Assembly (NCBI GenBank): GCA_947244325.1
Contig: CAMXJY010000015.1
Location: 1 to 40,240, forward strand
Direction of reading: 5' to 3'
Source of the DNA: an uncultured Clostridium sp.
GTDB lineage: Bacteria > Bacillota > Clostridia > TANB77 > CAG-508
Length of the DNA: 40,240 nt
Notes under the pieces: model-generated
The model's input: only the letters and a program-made list of their open reading frames with translations
Told to the model about the DNA's origin: nothing
Database searches by the model: none
Translations under genes and position numbers: made by a program
In this document: positions 23,836-31,184 of the stretch, in pieces
Layout of the letters: every line of letters starts with the position of its first letter
Numbering within the stretch: position 1 is the stretch's first letter

Positions 23836-24385
23836 TATAATAAATATAAAGAAAAGCTATATGTTAATAAAAATATTATCATTGATTTCACTTGTAGTCA
23901 TGTTTATTTGTGTTTTGATAAATGAAATTTTTACTCCAAATATAAAATGGTCATTTTTAGTGATATTAGGAATTATATATTGTTGGATTACAACATTATA
24001 TTCTATAAGAAAAAATGTAAATATAGCTTCACATGTATTGTTGCATACAATAATAGCAATAATATTAGTCTATTTAATCGATAGAATTATTGGATATAGA
24101 GGATGGTCAATTAATATTGGAGTACCAATAATTATTGGTGTTTCAAATATAGCAATGCTTATATTAACAATAGTAAGCAGAAAGAAGTATTTTAAATATA
24201 GTATATATCAAATAATGTTATCAATATTAAGTATAGCTGTAATAATATTATTAATTACAAGTGCTAAGTATAAAATTATTTCAGTTAGTATAACATCTGC
24301 TATAAGTTTAATAACATTAATAATATCAATAGTTTTATGTGGTAAAGATTTTAAGGAAAAATTATCTAGAGTATTCCATATATAA
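23819..24385 (+). CDS. DUF6320-like six-helix membrane protein
   Basis: The 188 residues hold about six membrane segments and show the pattern I associate with DUF6320: KLYPDI near the start, NEIFTPNIKWSFLVILGIIY, RGWSINIGVPIIIG and a final LSRVFHI. In other clostridia such proteins lie beside this hydrolase and acyltransferase pair. Many relatives have an N-terminal zinc-ribbon, absent here. The start ATG 23819 is favoured by AGAAGG 11 bases upstream; an ATG at 23810 is too close. It overlaps the acyltransferase gene by 17 bases, so translation is probably coupled. It may present or flip the lipid substrate; this is inference. Confidence 0.65.
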   Translation: MKLYPDIINIKKSYMLIKILSLISLVVMFICVLINEIFTPNIKWSFLVILGIIYCWITTLYSIRKNVNIASHVLLHTIIAIILVYLIDRIIGYRGWSINIGVPIIIGVSNIAMLILTIVSRKKYFKYSIYQIMLSILSIAVIILLITSAKYKIISVSITSAISLITLIISIVLCGKDFKEKLSRVFHI

Positions 24386-24465
24386 AATGGAAAATTGTTA
24401 TTTAAAGATTTTTATAAGTTCTTTATGTGCGTAATTTTAGCTTTGTTTTAAAGTATTTAATAAAT

Positions 24466-24485
24466 AGCCATAAAGGGCTTTTTTT
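24466..24485 (+). terminator. Weak intrinsic terminator
   Basis: A 4-bp stem AGCC / GGCT with a 6-base loop is followed by TTTTTT. It is weak but well placed after the three-gene operon. Confidence 0.4.
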
Positions 24486-24515
24486 GTATCAAATATAAAA
24501 AAATGTAAAGCATAC

Positions 24516-24563
24516 TTGACATTTGTAAAATATAATACTATAATAAAGTAAAGTTAACTTTAC
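24516..24563 (+). promoter_or_regulatory. Promoter with overlapping palindromic operator
   Basis: TTGACA (24516-24521), a 17-base spacer and TATAAT (24539-24544) are followed at the transcript start by the perfect 16-base palindrome GTAAAGTTAACTTTAC (24548-24563). A half-site TGTAAAG lies upstream at 24504-24510. The site is very probably where the Xre-type protein encoded next represses itself. Confidence 0.75.
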
Positions 24564-24614
24564 ATTTTAATAATGAGAAAAATAAAATTTTCTTATAAAA
24601 AGGGGAGTGATAGA

Positions 24615-24815
24615 TTGAAAAATAGAGTAGAAGAATTTAGAAAATTATTAAATGAAAAACAAGAAGATTTAGCAAATATTTTAGGAGTAACAAGGCAAAC
24701 TATTATTTCAATAGAAAAAGAAAAGTATAATCCGTCTATACTGCTAGCTTTTAAAATTGCTAATCATTTTGGAAAATCTATCGAAGAAGTTTTTATTTAT
24801 GAGGAGGATAAATAA
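24615..24815 (+). CDS. Xre/YozG-type transcriptional repressor
   Basis: From TTG 24615 (GGGGAGTGA 24602-24610 lies at the right distance) the protein has 66 residues. An ATG at 24573 in the same frame lacks a Shine-Dalgarno and would add 14 unusual residues. It is almost only a helix-turn-helix domain: KQEDLANILGVTRQTIISIEK (about 15-35) followed by YNPSILLAFKIANHFGKSIEEVFIYEE, the standard YozG-like form. Such proteins bind palindromes and usually regulate their own gene plus an adjacent membrane protein. The operator at 24548-24563 fits. Its stop overlaps the start of the next gene by one base. Confidence 0.9.
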   Translation: MKNRVEEFRKLLNEKQEDLANILGVTRQTIISIEKEKYNPSILLAFKIANHFGKSIEEVFIYEEDK

Positions 24816-25234
24816 TGGAAAGAAAATTAAAGATAAAATGCGTTATATCATCAATTTTTATAGTAATAGGAGTTATAGTTTTAGTATTAGCATTAACTTC
24901 TGAAAATCTTAGTGAAGTACAAAGTGGATTCATGACAGGATTTGGAACAAGTCTTGGTTTAGGAAGTTTAATATTATTAATAAAGAACATAATAGTTTTA
25001 AGAAATCCAGATAAATTGAGAAAAAGATAAATAGCAGAAACTGATGAAAGAACATTAACAATTTGTACAAAATCAATGGCTATTACATTTAGAATAAGTT
25101 TAATTTTAGAGGCACTTCTAGCAATAGGATTAGTTTGTGCAAATCTTGAATATGGAGTATATTTAGGTTGGTTAATTGGAGTTCAATTAGTAATATTTTT
25201 ATTAAGCAATGTAATTATTTCTAAAAAGATTTAA
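24815..25234 (+). pseudogene. Membrane protein gene interrupted by an in-frame TAA
   Basis: The ATG, preceded by GAGGAGG, opens a frame with two membrane helices (about 9-27 and 39-61) that stops at TAA 25028-25030 after 71 residues ending in NPDKLRKR. Directly after that stop the same frame stays open for 67 codons, IAETDERTLTICTKSMA and two more hydrophobic helices, ending at TAA 25232. The joined sequence looks like one four-helix DUF2178-type protein, in which NPDKLRK..I.ETDERT normally runs through. So this is either a nonsense mutation or a readthrough site. It is the usual partner of YozG-type repressors. Confidence 0.75.
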
Positions 25235-25355
25235 TTTTTTCTTTTTATGCTTAAATGAAGTTAAATATTGTATAGAATTATTTTATTATTAGTTTTTTAG
25301 TATTGTTTTTATTTTGTATATGATATAATAATCCAAATAAAAAATTGGAGGAAAT

Positions 25356-26018
25356 ATGATTAAAAATTTATTTTTTGATTTAGATGATACAATAATAAAA
25401 GGTAATGAAAACAATGCTAAGATGTACAAAGAAGTTTTAAGGGAACATGGTTATAATGAAGAAGATTATATGAAAATATATACTGCAATAGATGAGTATG
25501 AGAAGAATTTTACTGAAGAAAATAATATATATGATAAAACTGAAATGTTAGATTTTGTTAATAAATATTTAACAAAGAATTATTCATATGATTTTATAGA
25601 GGATATTATTAAAGCAGGAGAAAATTGGACAGAAGGAGTTATTATATCAGAAGATATTATAAGTAAATTATCAGAAAAATATAATTTATATGTTTATACA
25701 AATTATTTTAGAGAAACTCAAGAGAAAAGAGTTGAAAAAATAGGTTATTCTAAGTATTTTAACAAAGTATTTGGTGCGGATGAATATGGAAGTAAACCAT
25801 TTAAAAATTCATTACTTAAAATATTAAGAGAATTACATACAGAGGCAGAAGAATGTATGTTAATAGGTGATACAAAATCAACAGATATTGCTTCTGCAAG
25901 TAATATAGGAATGAAATCTATTCTTTATGATTACAATGGAAAAAGAGATGATAAAAATATAAAACTTGAAAATTATATAGTTATAAAAGATATGAAAGAA
26001 CTATTAGATATTTTATAA
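25356..26018 (+). CDS. HAD-superfamily hydrolase (phosphatase-like)
   Basis: The 220 residues have the haloacid dehalogenase motifs: FFDLDDTI (motif I with both aspartates, about 6-13), VYTNYF (motif II, Thr), a lysine in GSKPFKNSL (motif III) and LIGDTKSTDIASASNIGM (motif IV). A helical cap lies between about 17 and 90. HAD phosphatases of this size act on small phosphorylated metabolites such as nucleotides or sugar phosphates. The substrate cannot be read from sequence. TTGGAGG precedes the ATG. It is a single gene, with a weakly defined promoter (TATAAT near 25324) and an inverted repeat after it. Confidence 0.85.
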   Translation: MIKNLFFDLDDTIIKGNENNAKMYKEVLREHGYNEEDYMKIYTAIDEYEKNFTEENNIYDKTEMLDFVNKYLTKNYSYDFIEDIIKAGENWTEGVIISEDIISKLSEKYNLYVYTNYFRETQEKRVEKIGYSKYFNKVFGADEYGSKPFKNSLLKILRELHTEAEECMLIGDTKSTDIASASNIGMKSILYDYNGKRDDKNIKLENYIVIKDMKELLDIL

Positions 26019-26031
26019 TAGACATGGGGAC

Positions 26032-26092
26032 GGAGGTTTTGTCTAAATTAATTAGAGTTTAAAATTTTATTTCTAATTTAGACAAAATCTTC
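26032..26092. repeat. Inverted repeat with GGGGACGGAGG flank
   Basis: GGAGGTTTTGTCTAAATTA (26032-26050) and the complement of TAATTTAGACAAAATCTTC (26074-26092) form 19-base arms with two mismatches. It is preceded by GACATGGGGAC, a word common in REP-like repeats of clostridia. There is no T run, so it is not a plain terminator. Confidence 0.6.
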
Positions 26093-26135
26093 ATTTTATA
26101 GATAATTTTTTGTATTACTTAGGAAAAAGCGTATC

Positions 26136-26164
26136 TTGAAAAAAATAAATAAGTTTGGTATAAT
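26136..26164 (+). promoter_or_regulatory. Sigma-A promoter for gltX
   Basis: TTGAAA at 26136-26141 and TATAAT at 26159-26164, with a 17-base spacer; leader about 26 bases, too short for a T-box. Confidence 0.7.
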
Positions 26165-26196
26165 TGTAAAGATTTTAAAAGAAAAGAGGAGTTTAT

Positions 26197-27825
26197 ATGG
26201 ATAACAAAGATTTAGCAAATTTAATATTTCCAGATGTGAAAGATTATACATATTATGAAGAAAAATATAAAGCTAGAAATTTACCAGAAGGAGCTATTGT
26301 AACAAGATTTGCACCAAGTCCAACAGGATTTGTTCATATTGGTGGAATTTATCAAAGTTTAATTGCAAAACTTATGGCAAAAGATTCAGGAGTATTTTTT
26401 GTAAGAATTGAAGATACAGATCAAAAAAGAGAAGTAGAAGGTGGAACAAAACAAATATTAGATGCACTTAAAGATTTTGATTTATCACCAGATGAATATA
26501 TAGATGAAAATAATCTAGATCATGGTGAATATGGACCATATAAACAATCATTAAGAAAAGATATATATCAATCTTATGCAAAAAAATTACTTGAAGAGGG
26601 AAATGCATATCCATGTTTTTGCAGTTCAGAAGATTTAGATAAAATTAGAGCAGATCAAGAAAAAGCAAAAGAAAGAACAGGATATTATGGAAAGTGGACA
26701 AAATGTAGAAATATGCCAGTAGATATGGCTATAGAAAAAATAAAAAATGGTGATCCATATATAGTAAGATTCAAATCACCAGGAAATCCAGACAAGAAAA
26801 TAAAACATAAAGATGCAATTAAAGGAAGTGTTGATTTTCCTGAAAATGATCAAGATATAGTAATAATAAAATCAGATGGACTACCAACATATCATTTTGC
26901 TCATTTAGTTGATGATCACTTAATGGGAACAAATATGGTAATAAGAGCTGATGAATGGCTTGCTTCAGTTCCATTACATCTACAACTATTTTATGTGATG
27001 GGATTTAAAGCACCAAAGTATGCTCATATAGCTCCAATGATGAAAATGGATGGAGAAGGAAAACGTAAATTAAGTAAAAGAAAAGATCCAGAATCAGCTG
27101 TAAGTTATTATAAAGAAGAAGGAATACCTAAAGATGCAGTTTTAGAATATTTAATGAATATAGCAAATTCAAACTTTGAAATTTGGAGAAAACAAAATCC
27201 AGATAAATCTATGTATGAATTTCCTTTTGATTTAAAGAAAATGAGTGTAAGTGGTGCACTTTTTGACATGGTAAAAATGCTTGATGTATCAAAAAATGTT
27301 ATATCAAGATATTCAGCTGAAAAAGTTTATAATGAATCTTTAGAATGGGCAAAAGAATTTGATCCAGAACTTACAGAAATGCTATCAAATAAAGAATATT
27401 CTTTAAAAGTTTTAGGAATCGAAAGAGGAAATGCAAAACCACGTAAAGATATAGCAAAATGGTCTGATGTAAAAAATATTATTTATTATATGTATCCAGA
27501 AAAATTTGCTAAAAATACAGAATATGAATATCAAAAAATAACAGATAAAGATGAAATAGAAAAAATAGTAAAAACATATTTTGAAAAATATTATAATGAA
27601 TCAGATGATAAACAAACATGGTTTGACAAAATGAAAGATTTAGCAGAAGAATTTGGCTATAGCAGAGAAGTAAAAGAATATAAAGCAAATCCTGAAGGGT
27701 TCAAAGGACATGTAGGAGATATAAGTACAGTTATAAGAGTAAAAATAACAGGAAGAAGCAATACACCAGATCTTTATGAAATAATGCAAGTTTTAGGAAT
27801 GGATGAAATAAAAAATAGAATTTAA
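26197..27825 (+). CDS. gltX: Glutamyl-tRNA synthetase
   Basis: GltX attaches glutamate to tRNA-Glu and, in many Firmicutes without GlnRS, also to tRNA-Gln for later amidation. The class I signatures are FAPSPTGFVHIGG (38-50, HIGG instead of HIGH) and KLSKR (291-295). Other landmarks are VRIEDTDQKRE, PCFCSSEDLDKI and LPTYHFAHLVDDHLMG. At 542 residues it is longer than the usual 480-500, with an N-terminal extension of about 30 residues and extra sequence in the anticodon-binding part. AAGAGGAG precedes the ATG. It is a single-gene unit with its own promoter and terminator. Discriminating or non-discriminating type is not decidable by eye. Confidence 0.95.
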   Translation: MDNKDLANLIFPDVKDYTYYEEKYKARNLPEGAIVTRFAPSPTGFVHIGGIYQSLIAKLMAKDSGVFFVRIEDTDQKREVEGGTKQILDALKDFDLSPDEYIDENNLDHGEYGPYKQSLRKDIYQSYAKKLLEEGNAYPCFCSSEDLDKIRADQEKAKERTGYYGKWTKCRNMPVDMAIEKIKNGDPYIVRFKSPGNPDKKIKHKDAIKGSVDFPENDQDIVIIKSDGLPTYHFAHLVDDHLMGTNMVIRADEWLASVPLHLQLFYVMGFKAPKYAHIAPMMKMDGEGKRKLSKRKDPESAVSYYKEEGIPKDAVLEYLMNIANSNFEIWRKQNPDKSMYEFPFDLKKMSVSGALFDMVKMLDVSKNVISRYSAEKVYNESLEWAKEFDPELTEMLSNKEYSLKVLGIERGNAKPRKDIAKWSDVKNIIYYMYPEKFAKNTEYEYQKITDKDEIEKIVKTYFEKYYNESDDKQTWFDKMKDLAEEFGYSREVKEYKANPEGFKGHVGDISTVIRVKITGRSNTPDLYEIMQVLGMDEIKNRI

Positions 27826-27901
27826 AAATTTGATTAATATAGAAATGTAACTAAGAGTTTTATTAATGTGAAATTTAGAATATGTTCATATTAATACAAT
27901 T

Positions 27902-27947
27902 AAGTGATAAGATAGGATAGGTAAATATTTTATTTTATCACTTTTTA
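27902..27947 (+). terminator. Intrinsic terminator of gltX
   Basis: AAGTGATAA (27902-27910) and TTATCACTT (27934-27942) with a long AT-rich loop, followed by TTTTATATTTT. It is 75 bases after the gltX stop. Confidence 0.65.
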
Positions 27948-27948
27948 T

Positions 27949-27986
27949 ATTTTATAAGAAATGTGTGAAATACTTTTCTATAAAAT
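27949..27986. repeat. Palindromic repeat family C, copy 2
   Basis: ATTTTATAAGAAA (27949-27961) and TTTTCTATAAAAT (27974-27986), followed by AAAG. It matches the arms and flank of 6418-6453 and, like it, sits right behind a terminator. The rest of the 27826-28148 gap shows no gene; it holds the terminator, this repeat and the next promoter. Confidence 0.5.
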
Positions 27987-28072
27987 AAAGCTAATTTTGT
28001 GAGGAATAATGGAAGGAATTTGTATAAAATTATTAATTTACATAAAATCCACAATCAAAGTATCTTATAATC

Positions 28073-28101
28073 TTGAGCTTAAAGCAATTTTATGATATAA
28101 T
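28073..28101 (+). promoter_or_regulatory. Sigma-A promoter
   Basis: TTGAGC at 28073-28078 and TATAAT at 28096-28101, with a 17-base spacer, for the small gene at 28149. Confidence 0.65.
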
Positions 28102-28148
28102 TGAAAAGTAACAATGTCGTCCTGAGAGCAAGTTAGGAGGTAGAAATA

Positions 28149-28475
28149 ATGAATAACTTGTTAAAACCAAAAAGGTATGAGATTTCAAGCTCAGCCCAAG
28201 AGGTTTACATGCAGGAAAAATACTACGAAATCGTCGTAGTAGATAGTTCTGGAGTGTTGAGAGATCCAGATTACCGTAAAGAAACTATGGATGAACTTTT
28301 TGAAGCTTTCAAAGAGTATAGGCTCAAAAGAAAAGTTAAAGAAAAATTTACTAGTAGACGGTATATCACATTTGTCAGTATTTCAGAACGAGGAAATGAT
28401 CTAACTGCAGAGGTAACAATTACGAAGCGGTGGAGCATTAAAAGATTAATTGCTGTTTTAAAAAGAGGCCACTAA
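28149..28475 (+). CDS. Small protein of unknown function, paralogue A
   Basis: The 108-residue protein starts 8 bases after AGGAGGT. I do not recognise the family. Its core, YEIVVVDSSGVLRD, then ETMDELFEAFKEYRLKR and a final AEVTITKR, aligns with the product of the gene at 29651 (YCRLTVIDATGKI, VDELFVAFKEG, KVTITSR), so the two are paralogues lying 1.2 kb apart. Predicted fold is strand, helix, strands. No membrane segment. Codons such as CTC, CGG and GTC and the higher GC set it apart from neighbours. A hairpin spans its stop codon. Promoter and composition resemble the isolated small gene at 18412, though the proteins do not obviously align. Confidence 0.65.
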   Translation: MNNLLKPKRYEISSSAQEVYMQEKYYEIVVVDSSGVLRDPDYRKETMDELFEAFKEYRLKRKVKEKFTSRRYITFVSISERGNDLTAEVTITKRWSIKRLIAVLKRGH

Positions 28476-28502
28476 TGCAGTGGCTTCGCTGGAAACAGCG
28501 AA
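28468..28502 (+). promoter_or_regulatory. Tandem hairpins across the stop codon
   Basis: GCCACT / AGTGGC (28468-28484) contains the TAA stop, and TTCGCTG-GAAA-CAGCGAA (28485-28502) follows directly with a GNRA tetraloop. There is no T run. The pair could stabilise the 3' end, pause ribosomes or partly terminate transcription before the DUF951 gene. Confidence 0.6.
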
Positions 28503-28538
28503 ATGATGATATTAATTAAATTATATATAGAGGTAATT

Positions 28539-28712
28539 GTGGAATATAATATAGGAGATATAGTAAAAACAAAAAAACAGCATCCATGTGGAAGTAAAGA
28601 GTGGGAAATAACAAGAATAGGAGTTGATTTCAAACTTAAATGTTGTGGTTGTCAGCATATAGTAGTTCTTACACGTGAAAAGGCTTTGAAAATAATAATA
28701 AAAAAAATATAA
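28539..28712 (+). CDS. DUF951 family protein
   Basis: From GTG 28539 (GAGG 5 bases upstream) the 57-residue protein reads VEYNIGDIVKTKKQHPCG, then WEITRIGVDFKLKCCGCQHIVVLTREK, the standard DUF951 (YyzM-like) sequence with its conserved HPCG and KC.GC elements. An upstream in-frame ATG at 28503 would add 12 hydrophobic residues not seen in the family. DUF951 is a small OB/SH3-like protein of unknown function, widespread in Firmicutes and often near ychF or chromosome-partition genes. The cysteines may bind metal. It is followed after 15 bases by the unknown gene at 28728. Confidence 0.88.
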   Translation: MEYNIGDIVKTKKQHPCGSKEWEITRIGVDFKLKCCGCQHIVVLTREKALKIIIKKI

Positions 28713-28727
28713 AGGAGAAGTAATAAT

Positions 28728-29480
28728 ATGGATGGAAAATTACTTGTACTTTGCGATGAAATGCCAGGAACACATAATGATGGTCATAAAGATTATAAAA
28801 TTAGAGATAGTAGATTTTTGGCACAAATTTTAAGATATCCAGAAGATGATACTGATAGGATTTTTGTATCTTGGGATTCGATTATTCCAGAAGATAGAGG
28901 TTTTATAGAAGCTTGTAAATACTATTCAAGATTTACAGATAAACCTGATGATCCATTATTTCCACTTTCAAGAAAAGGAAACATAGATCCAGCTACAGGA
29001 AATATGAAAGATAGTATACAAGAGGAAAGTTATTATACTACATATCAAAATAATTTAAATTATTTAAGTAGTTTAATGAAAAAAGGTGAAGACTGGCAAG
29101 GAGAAGCAATAGAATTAGCTATGCAATATACTTTAGATGCTAATGAAAGATTTTTTAATGATTTCACAAAAACTCTTAATAATAATGGAATTGTAGCAAT
29201 AATGCCATGTTTTTCTAATACACAAACATCACCTAATATAGAAGCATATAGAAGAGAATTATTAGAAGCTTGGAAAAATAGAAATGAAATGAGAAGGAAA
29301 AGTGGATTTAGAAATGCTGATGAATATTCAACAGTAAATGTTTTAGATGTACAAAAATACTCAGATTTTGGAGAAATTTTATATTCAAAATCTGTAGATG
29401 AAATCATGAAAATTTATAGTATGCCATATTTTGGAGAAAAAAGTGATAAGAAAGATCATGATGAAGGACCAGAAATGTAG
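28728..29480 (+). CDS. Protein of unknown function
   Basis: I do not recognise this 250-residue protein. AAAGGAG lies 10 bases before the ATG. It looks soluble, with no signal peptide or membrane helix. Visible features are an N-terminal LLVLCDEMPGTHNDGHKDYK with clustered acidic and histidine residues, RIFVSWDSIIPEDRGFIEACKYYSRF, a helical middle (about 105-170) and a C-terminal acidic tail with His (KKDHDEGPEM). The mixed strand/helix start could suggest an alpha/beta domain, but I find no known active-site motif. It is co-directional with DUF951 15 bases upstream and is followed by a strong terminator. Confidence 0.75.
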   Translation: MDGKLLVLCDEMPGTHNDGHKDYKIRDSRFLAQILRYPEDDTDRIFVSWDSIIPEDRGFIEACKYYSRFTDKPDDPLFPLSRKGNIDPATGNMKDSIQEESYYTTYQNNLNYLSSLMKKGEDWQGEAIELAMQYTLDANERFFNDFTKTLNNNGIVAIMPCFSNTQTSPNIEAYRRELLEAWKNRNEMRRKSGFRNADEYSTVNVLDVQKYSDFGEILYSKSVDEIMKIYSMPYFGEKSDKKDHDEGPEM

Positions 29481-29541
29481 TAAAAAATTATAATGAAAAT
29501 TTTCTCAAAAGTAGTTATTTGGAATAATTTTAATATTGAAT

Positions 29542-29592
29542 AAAAAGTAAATGATTTATAAAAATATCTTTATAAAATCATTTACTTTTTTA
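29542..29592 (+). terminator. Intrinsic terminator, probably bidirectional
   Basis: AAAAAGTAAATGATTT and AAATCATTTACTTTTT form a stem of 16 or more pairs, extended inward by TATAAA/TTTATA, followed by TTATG. It closes the operon that starts at 28073. Confidence 0.85.
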
Positions 29593-29608
29593 TGTTTTAT
29601 GCTATAAT
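29581..29608 (+). promoter_or_regulatory. Promoter overlapping the preceding terminator
   Basis: TTTACT at 29581-29586 and TATAAT at 29603-29608, with a 16-base spacer. The -35 box lies in the distal arm of the terminator. Confidence 0.5.
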
Positions 29609-29650
29609 AAATTATTGAAAAAAAACCATAGAAGTGGAGAAAAGAGCAGA

Positions 29651-29920
29651 ATGAAGGAAACAAAAACGTATGAGATGCAAGGGATGAAAGAAGTGTGGAA
29701 TCAGGGCTCTTACGAGGTAGGATATTGCCGGCTAACGGTAATAGATGCAACTGGAAAGATAACTCAAAAGAACGTTGATGAACTTTTTGTTGCATTCAAA
29801 GAAGGTTGGTTTGAAAAAGCTTTGGAAATACTTTCAAGAAAGCATAAAAAATTGAAATTTCAAAGCAAAGAATGCGAAGGGTATCAGATGAAAGTAACAA
29901 TTACAAGTCGAAAACTCTAG
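29651..29920 (+). CDS. Small protein of unknown function, paralogue B
   Basis: From ATG 29651 (GGAGA 11 bases upstream) the protein has 89 residues. An in-frame TTG at 29615 coincides with the predicted transcript start and is rejected. The segment YCRLTVIDATGKI, VDELFVAFKEG and MKVTITSR parallels the gene at 28149, so they are paralogues flanking DUF951 and the unknown gene. The middle is basic (LSRKHKKLKF). There is no membrane helix. GC is higher than in neighbours and codons such as CGG and CTC occur. It has its own promoter and strong terminator. Function unknown. Confidence 0.65.
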   Translation: MKETKTYEMQGMKEVWNQGSYEVGYCRLTVIDATGKITQKNVDELFVAFKEGWFEKALEILSRKHKKLKFQSKECEGYQMKVTITSRKL

Positions 29921-29928
29921 CTTGACTA

Positions 29929-29969
29929 CACTCAAGTTTCAAATTTAGCGGAACTTGAGCTTTTTTTTA
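29929..29969 (+). terminator. Intrinsic terminator
   Basis: CTCAAGTT (29931-29938) and AACTTGAG (29952-29959) followed by CTTTTTTTT. Confidence 0.85.
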
Positions 29970-29979
29970 TGGATTAGTA

Positions 29980-30007
29980 TTTACAAATTAGAAAAATATG
30001 TTATAAT
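29980..30007 (+). promoter_or_regulatory. Promoter of the T-box operon
   Basis: TTTACA at 29980-29985 and TATAAT at 30002-30007, with a 16-base spacer; start near 30014. Confidence 0.65.
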
Positions 30008-30061
30008 GTATTACATAATATTAAAAACGATTGATTAAGAATTAAGTAATAAATAAACTTT

Positions 30062-30254
30062 TTAAAGAGAGTCTATGGCAGGTGTAAATAGATAAAAGTA
30101 TTTATGAAATCTACTCTTAAGATGTTTCTAGAAAACTAGACCGAGTTATTGCAGGTTATAGCAATAAAATAGAGAAGATTATAATTTTAATCTAAAAAAA
30201 AGGTGGTACCGCGAAATATTCGCCCTTATGCAATTTTGCATAAGGATTTTTTTG
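30062..30254 (+). promoter_or_regulatory. T-box riboswitch, serine specificity
   Basis: The core T-box AGGTGGTACCGCG is at 30201-30213. It is followed by CGCCC and a terminator hairpin CCTTATGCA / TGCATAAGG (30224-30245) with a T run. Stem I starts with AAAGAGAGTC and its 3' side reads GAAATCTACTCTT, placing TCT (30110-30112) as the specifier codon, which fits the downstream serS. A stem III-type hairpin TCTAG-AAAA-CTAGA lies near 30127-30140. Uncharged tRNA-Ser should stabilise the antiterminator and turn on both following genes. Confidence 0.9.
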
Positions 30255-30361
30255 TATTATAGAAAAAATAGATAGTTTAAGTTTATAAAAATTAGATATT
30301 TATATAATATTATATTAAAAACATAAGATAAAAAATTAAAATAATGTGTTTGGAGGGAAAT

Positions 30362-31165
30362 ATGATATTTAATGGAAATGATATAAGAAAATTAATTGAT
30401 GAAGAAAATATATTAGAAAACTGTAATAAAGAATATATTGGTTCAGGATCCTGTGATATATCGATGAGCAATGAAATTTTAAAAATTAAGAAAACATTTA
30501 AAACAATAGATTTATCGGAGCCAGAAAAAGTAGAAAATATGTATGAAAAAATAGAAATTAAAGAAAGTTACAATTTTAAGCCTAATGAAGTTATTTTTGT
30601 TATACTTAATGAAAAAGTAAAACTTCCAGCTAATATAGTTGCACATATTAGACCAAGAACATCTTTAAGTAGATTAGGTATAGTAATAAATTTTCAGCAT
30701 ATAAATGCAGGATATAATGGAGTTTTAAATATTGCAATGTATAATTTATCTCCAAATACATATAAAATAAAACCAGGAATGAGAATCGGTCAGATAGTAT
30801 TTGAAGAATTAACAGATGGAATCACAGAGGATTTAATATATAGTAATGAAAAAACTCCAATGTATCAAAATGAAGATGGAACAGTAGGATCGAAAATATA
30901 TGTAGATTTTATAGGAAAAGTAGTTAGACATTTTAAAGGAAATTACTATTTTATAGAAAATATAAGTAGAGACTCGGAAACTCAAGAGGATATTATAGTA
31001 TATAGACCATTATATGAAAGAGAAGATTCGATGCTTTGGACAAGACCTGCAAAAATGTTTTTTGAAGAAATTGATGAAAATAGAAAAGATAATGTAACAG
31101 GACAAAAACATAGATTTGAAGTTGCATGGGATTTAACAAAAGATTACATAAAAAAAGATAAATAA
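30362..31165 (+). CDS. Dcd/dUTPase-like domain fused to DUF1653
   Basis: From ATG 30362 (TTGGAGGG just before) the protein has 267 residues. Residues 1-185 have the dCTP deaminase/dUTPase fold: IGSGSCDISMSNEI near 27-40, RPRTSLSRLGIVIN (97-110), HINAGYNGVLNIAMYN (113-128) and PGMRIGQIVFEEL (138-150). Residues 188-237 are a DUF1653 domain (VRHFKGNYYFIENISRDSETQ, then VYRPLYER and LWTRPAKMFFEEI). The usual deaminase Glu (in LEFYN) is Ala here (IAMYN), and the Asp of IDPGY is Asn (INAGYNG), so ordinary catalysis is doubtful; it may bind nucleotides without converting them. It is first in the serS operon, 19 bases ahead. Confidence 0.75.
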   Translation: MIFNGNDIRKLIDEENILENCNKEYIGSGSCDISMSNEILKIKKTFKTIDLSEPEKVENMYEKIEIKESYNFKPNEVIFVILNEKVKLPANIVAHIRPRTSLSRLGIVINFQHINAGYNGVLNIAMYNLSPNTYKIKPGMRIGQIVFEELTDGITEDLIYSNEKTPMYQNEDGTVGSKIYVDFIGKVVRHFKGNYYFIENISRDSETQEDIIVYRPLYEREDSMLWTRPAKMFFEEIDENRKDNVTGQKHRFEVAWDLTKDYIKKDK

Positions 31166-31184
31166 AATATAGGGGGAAAAAGTT

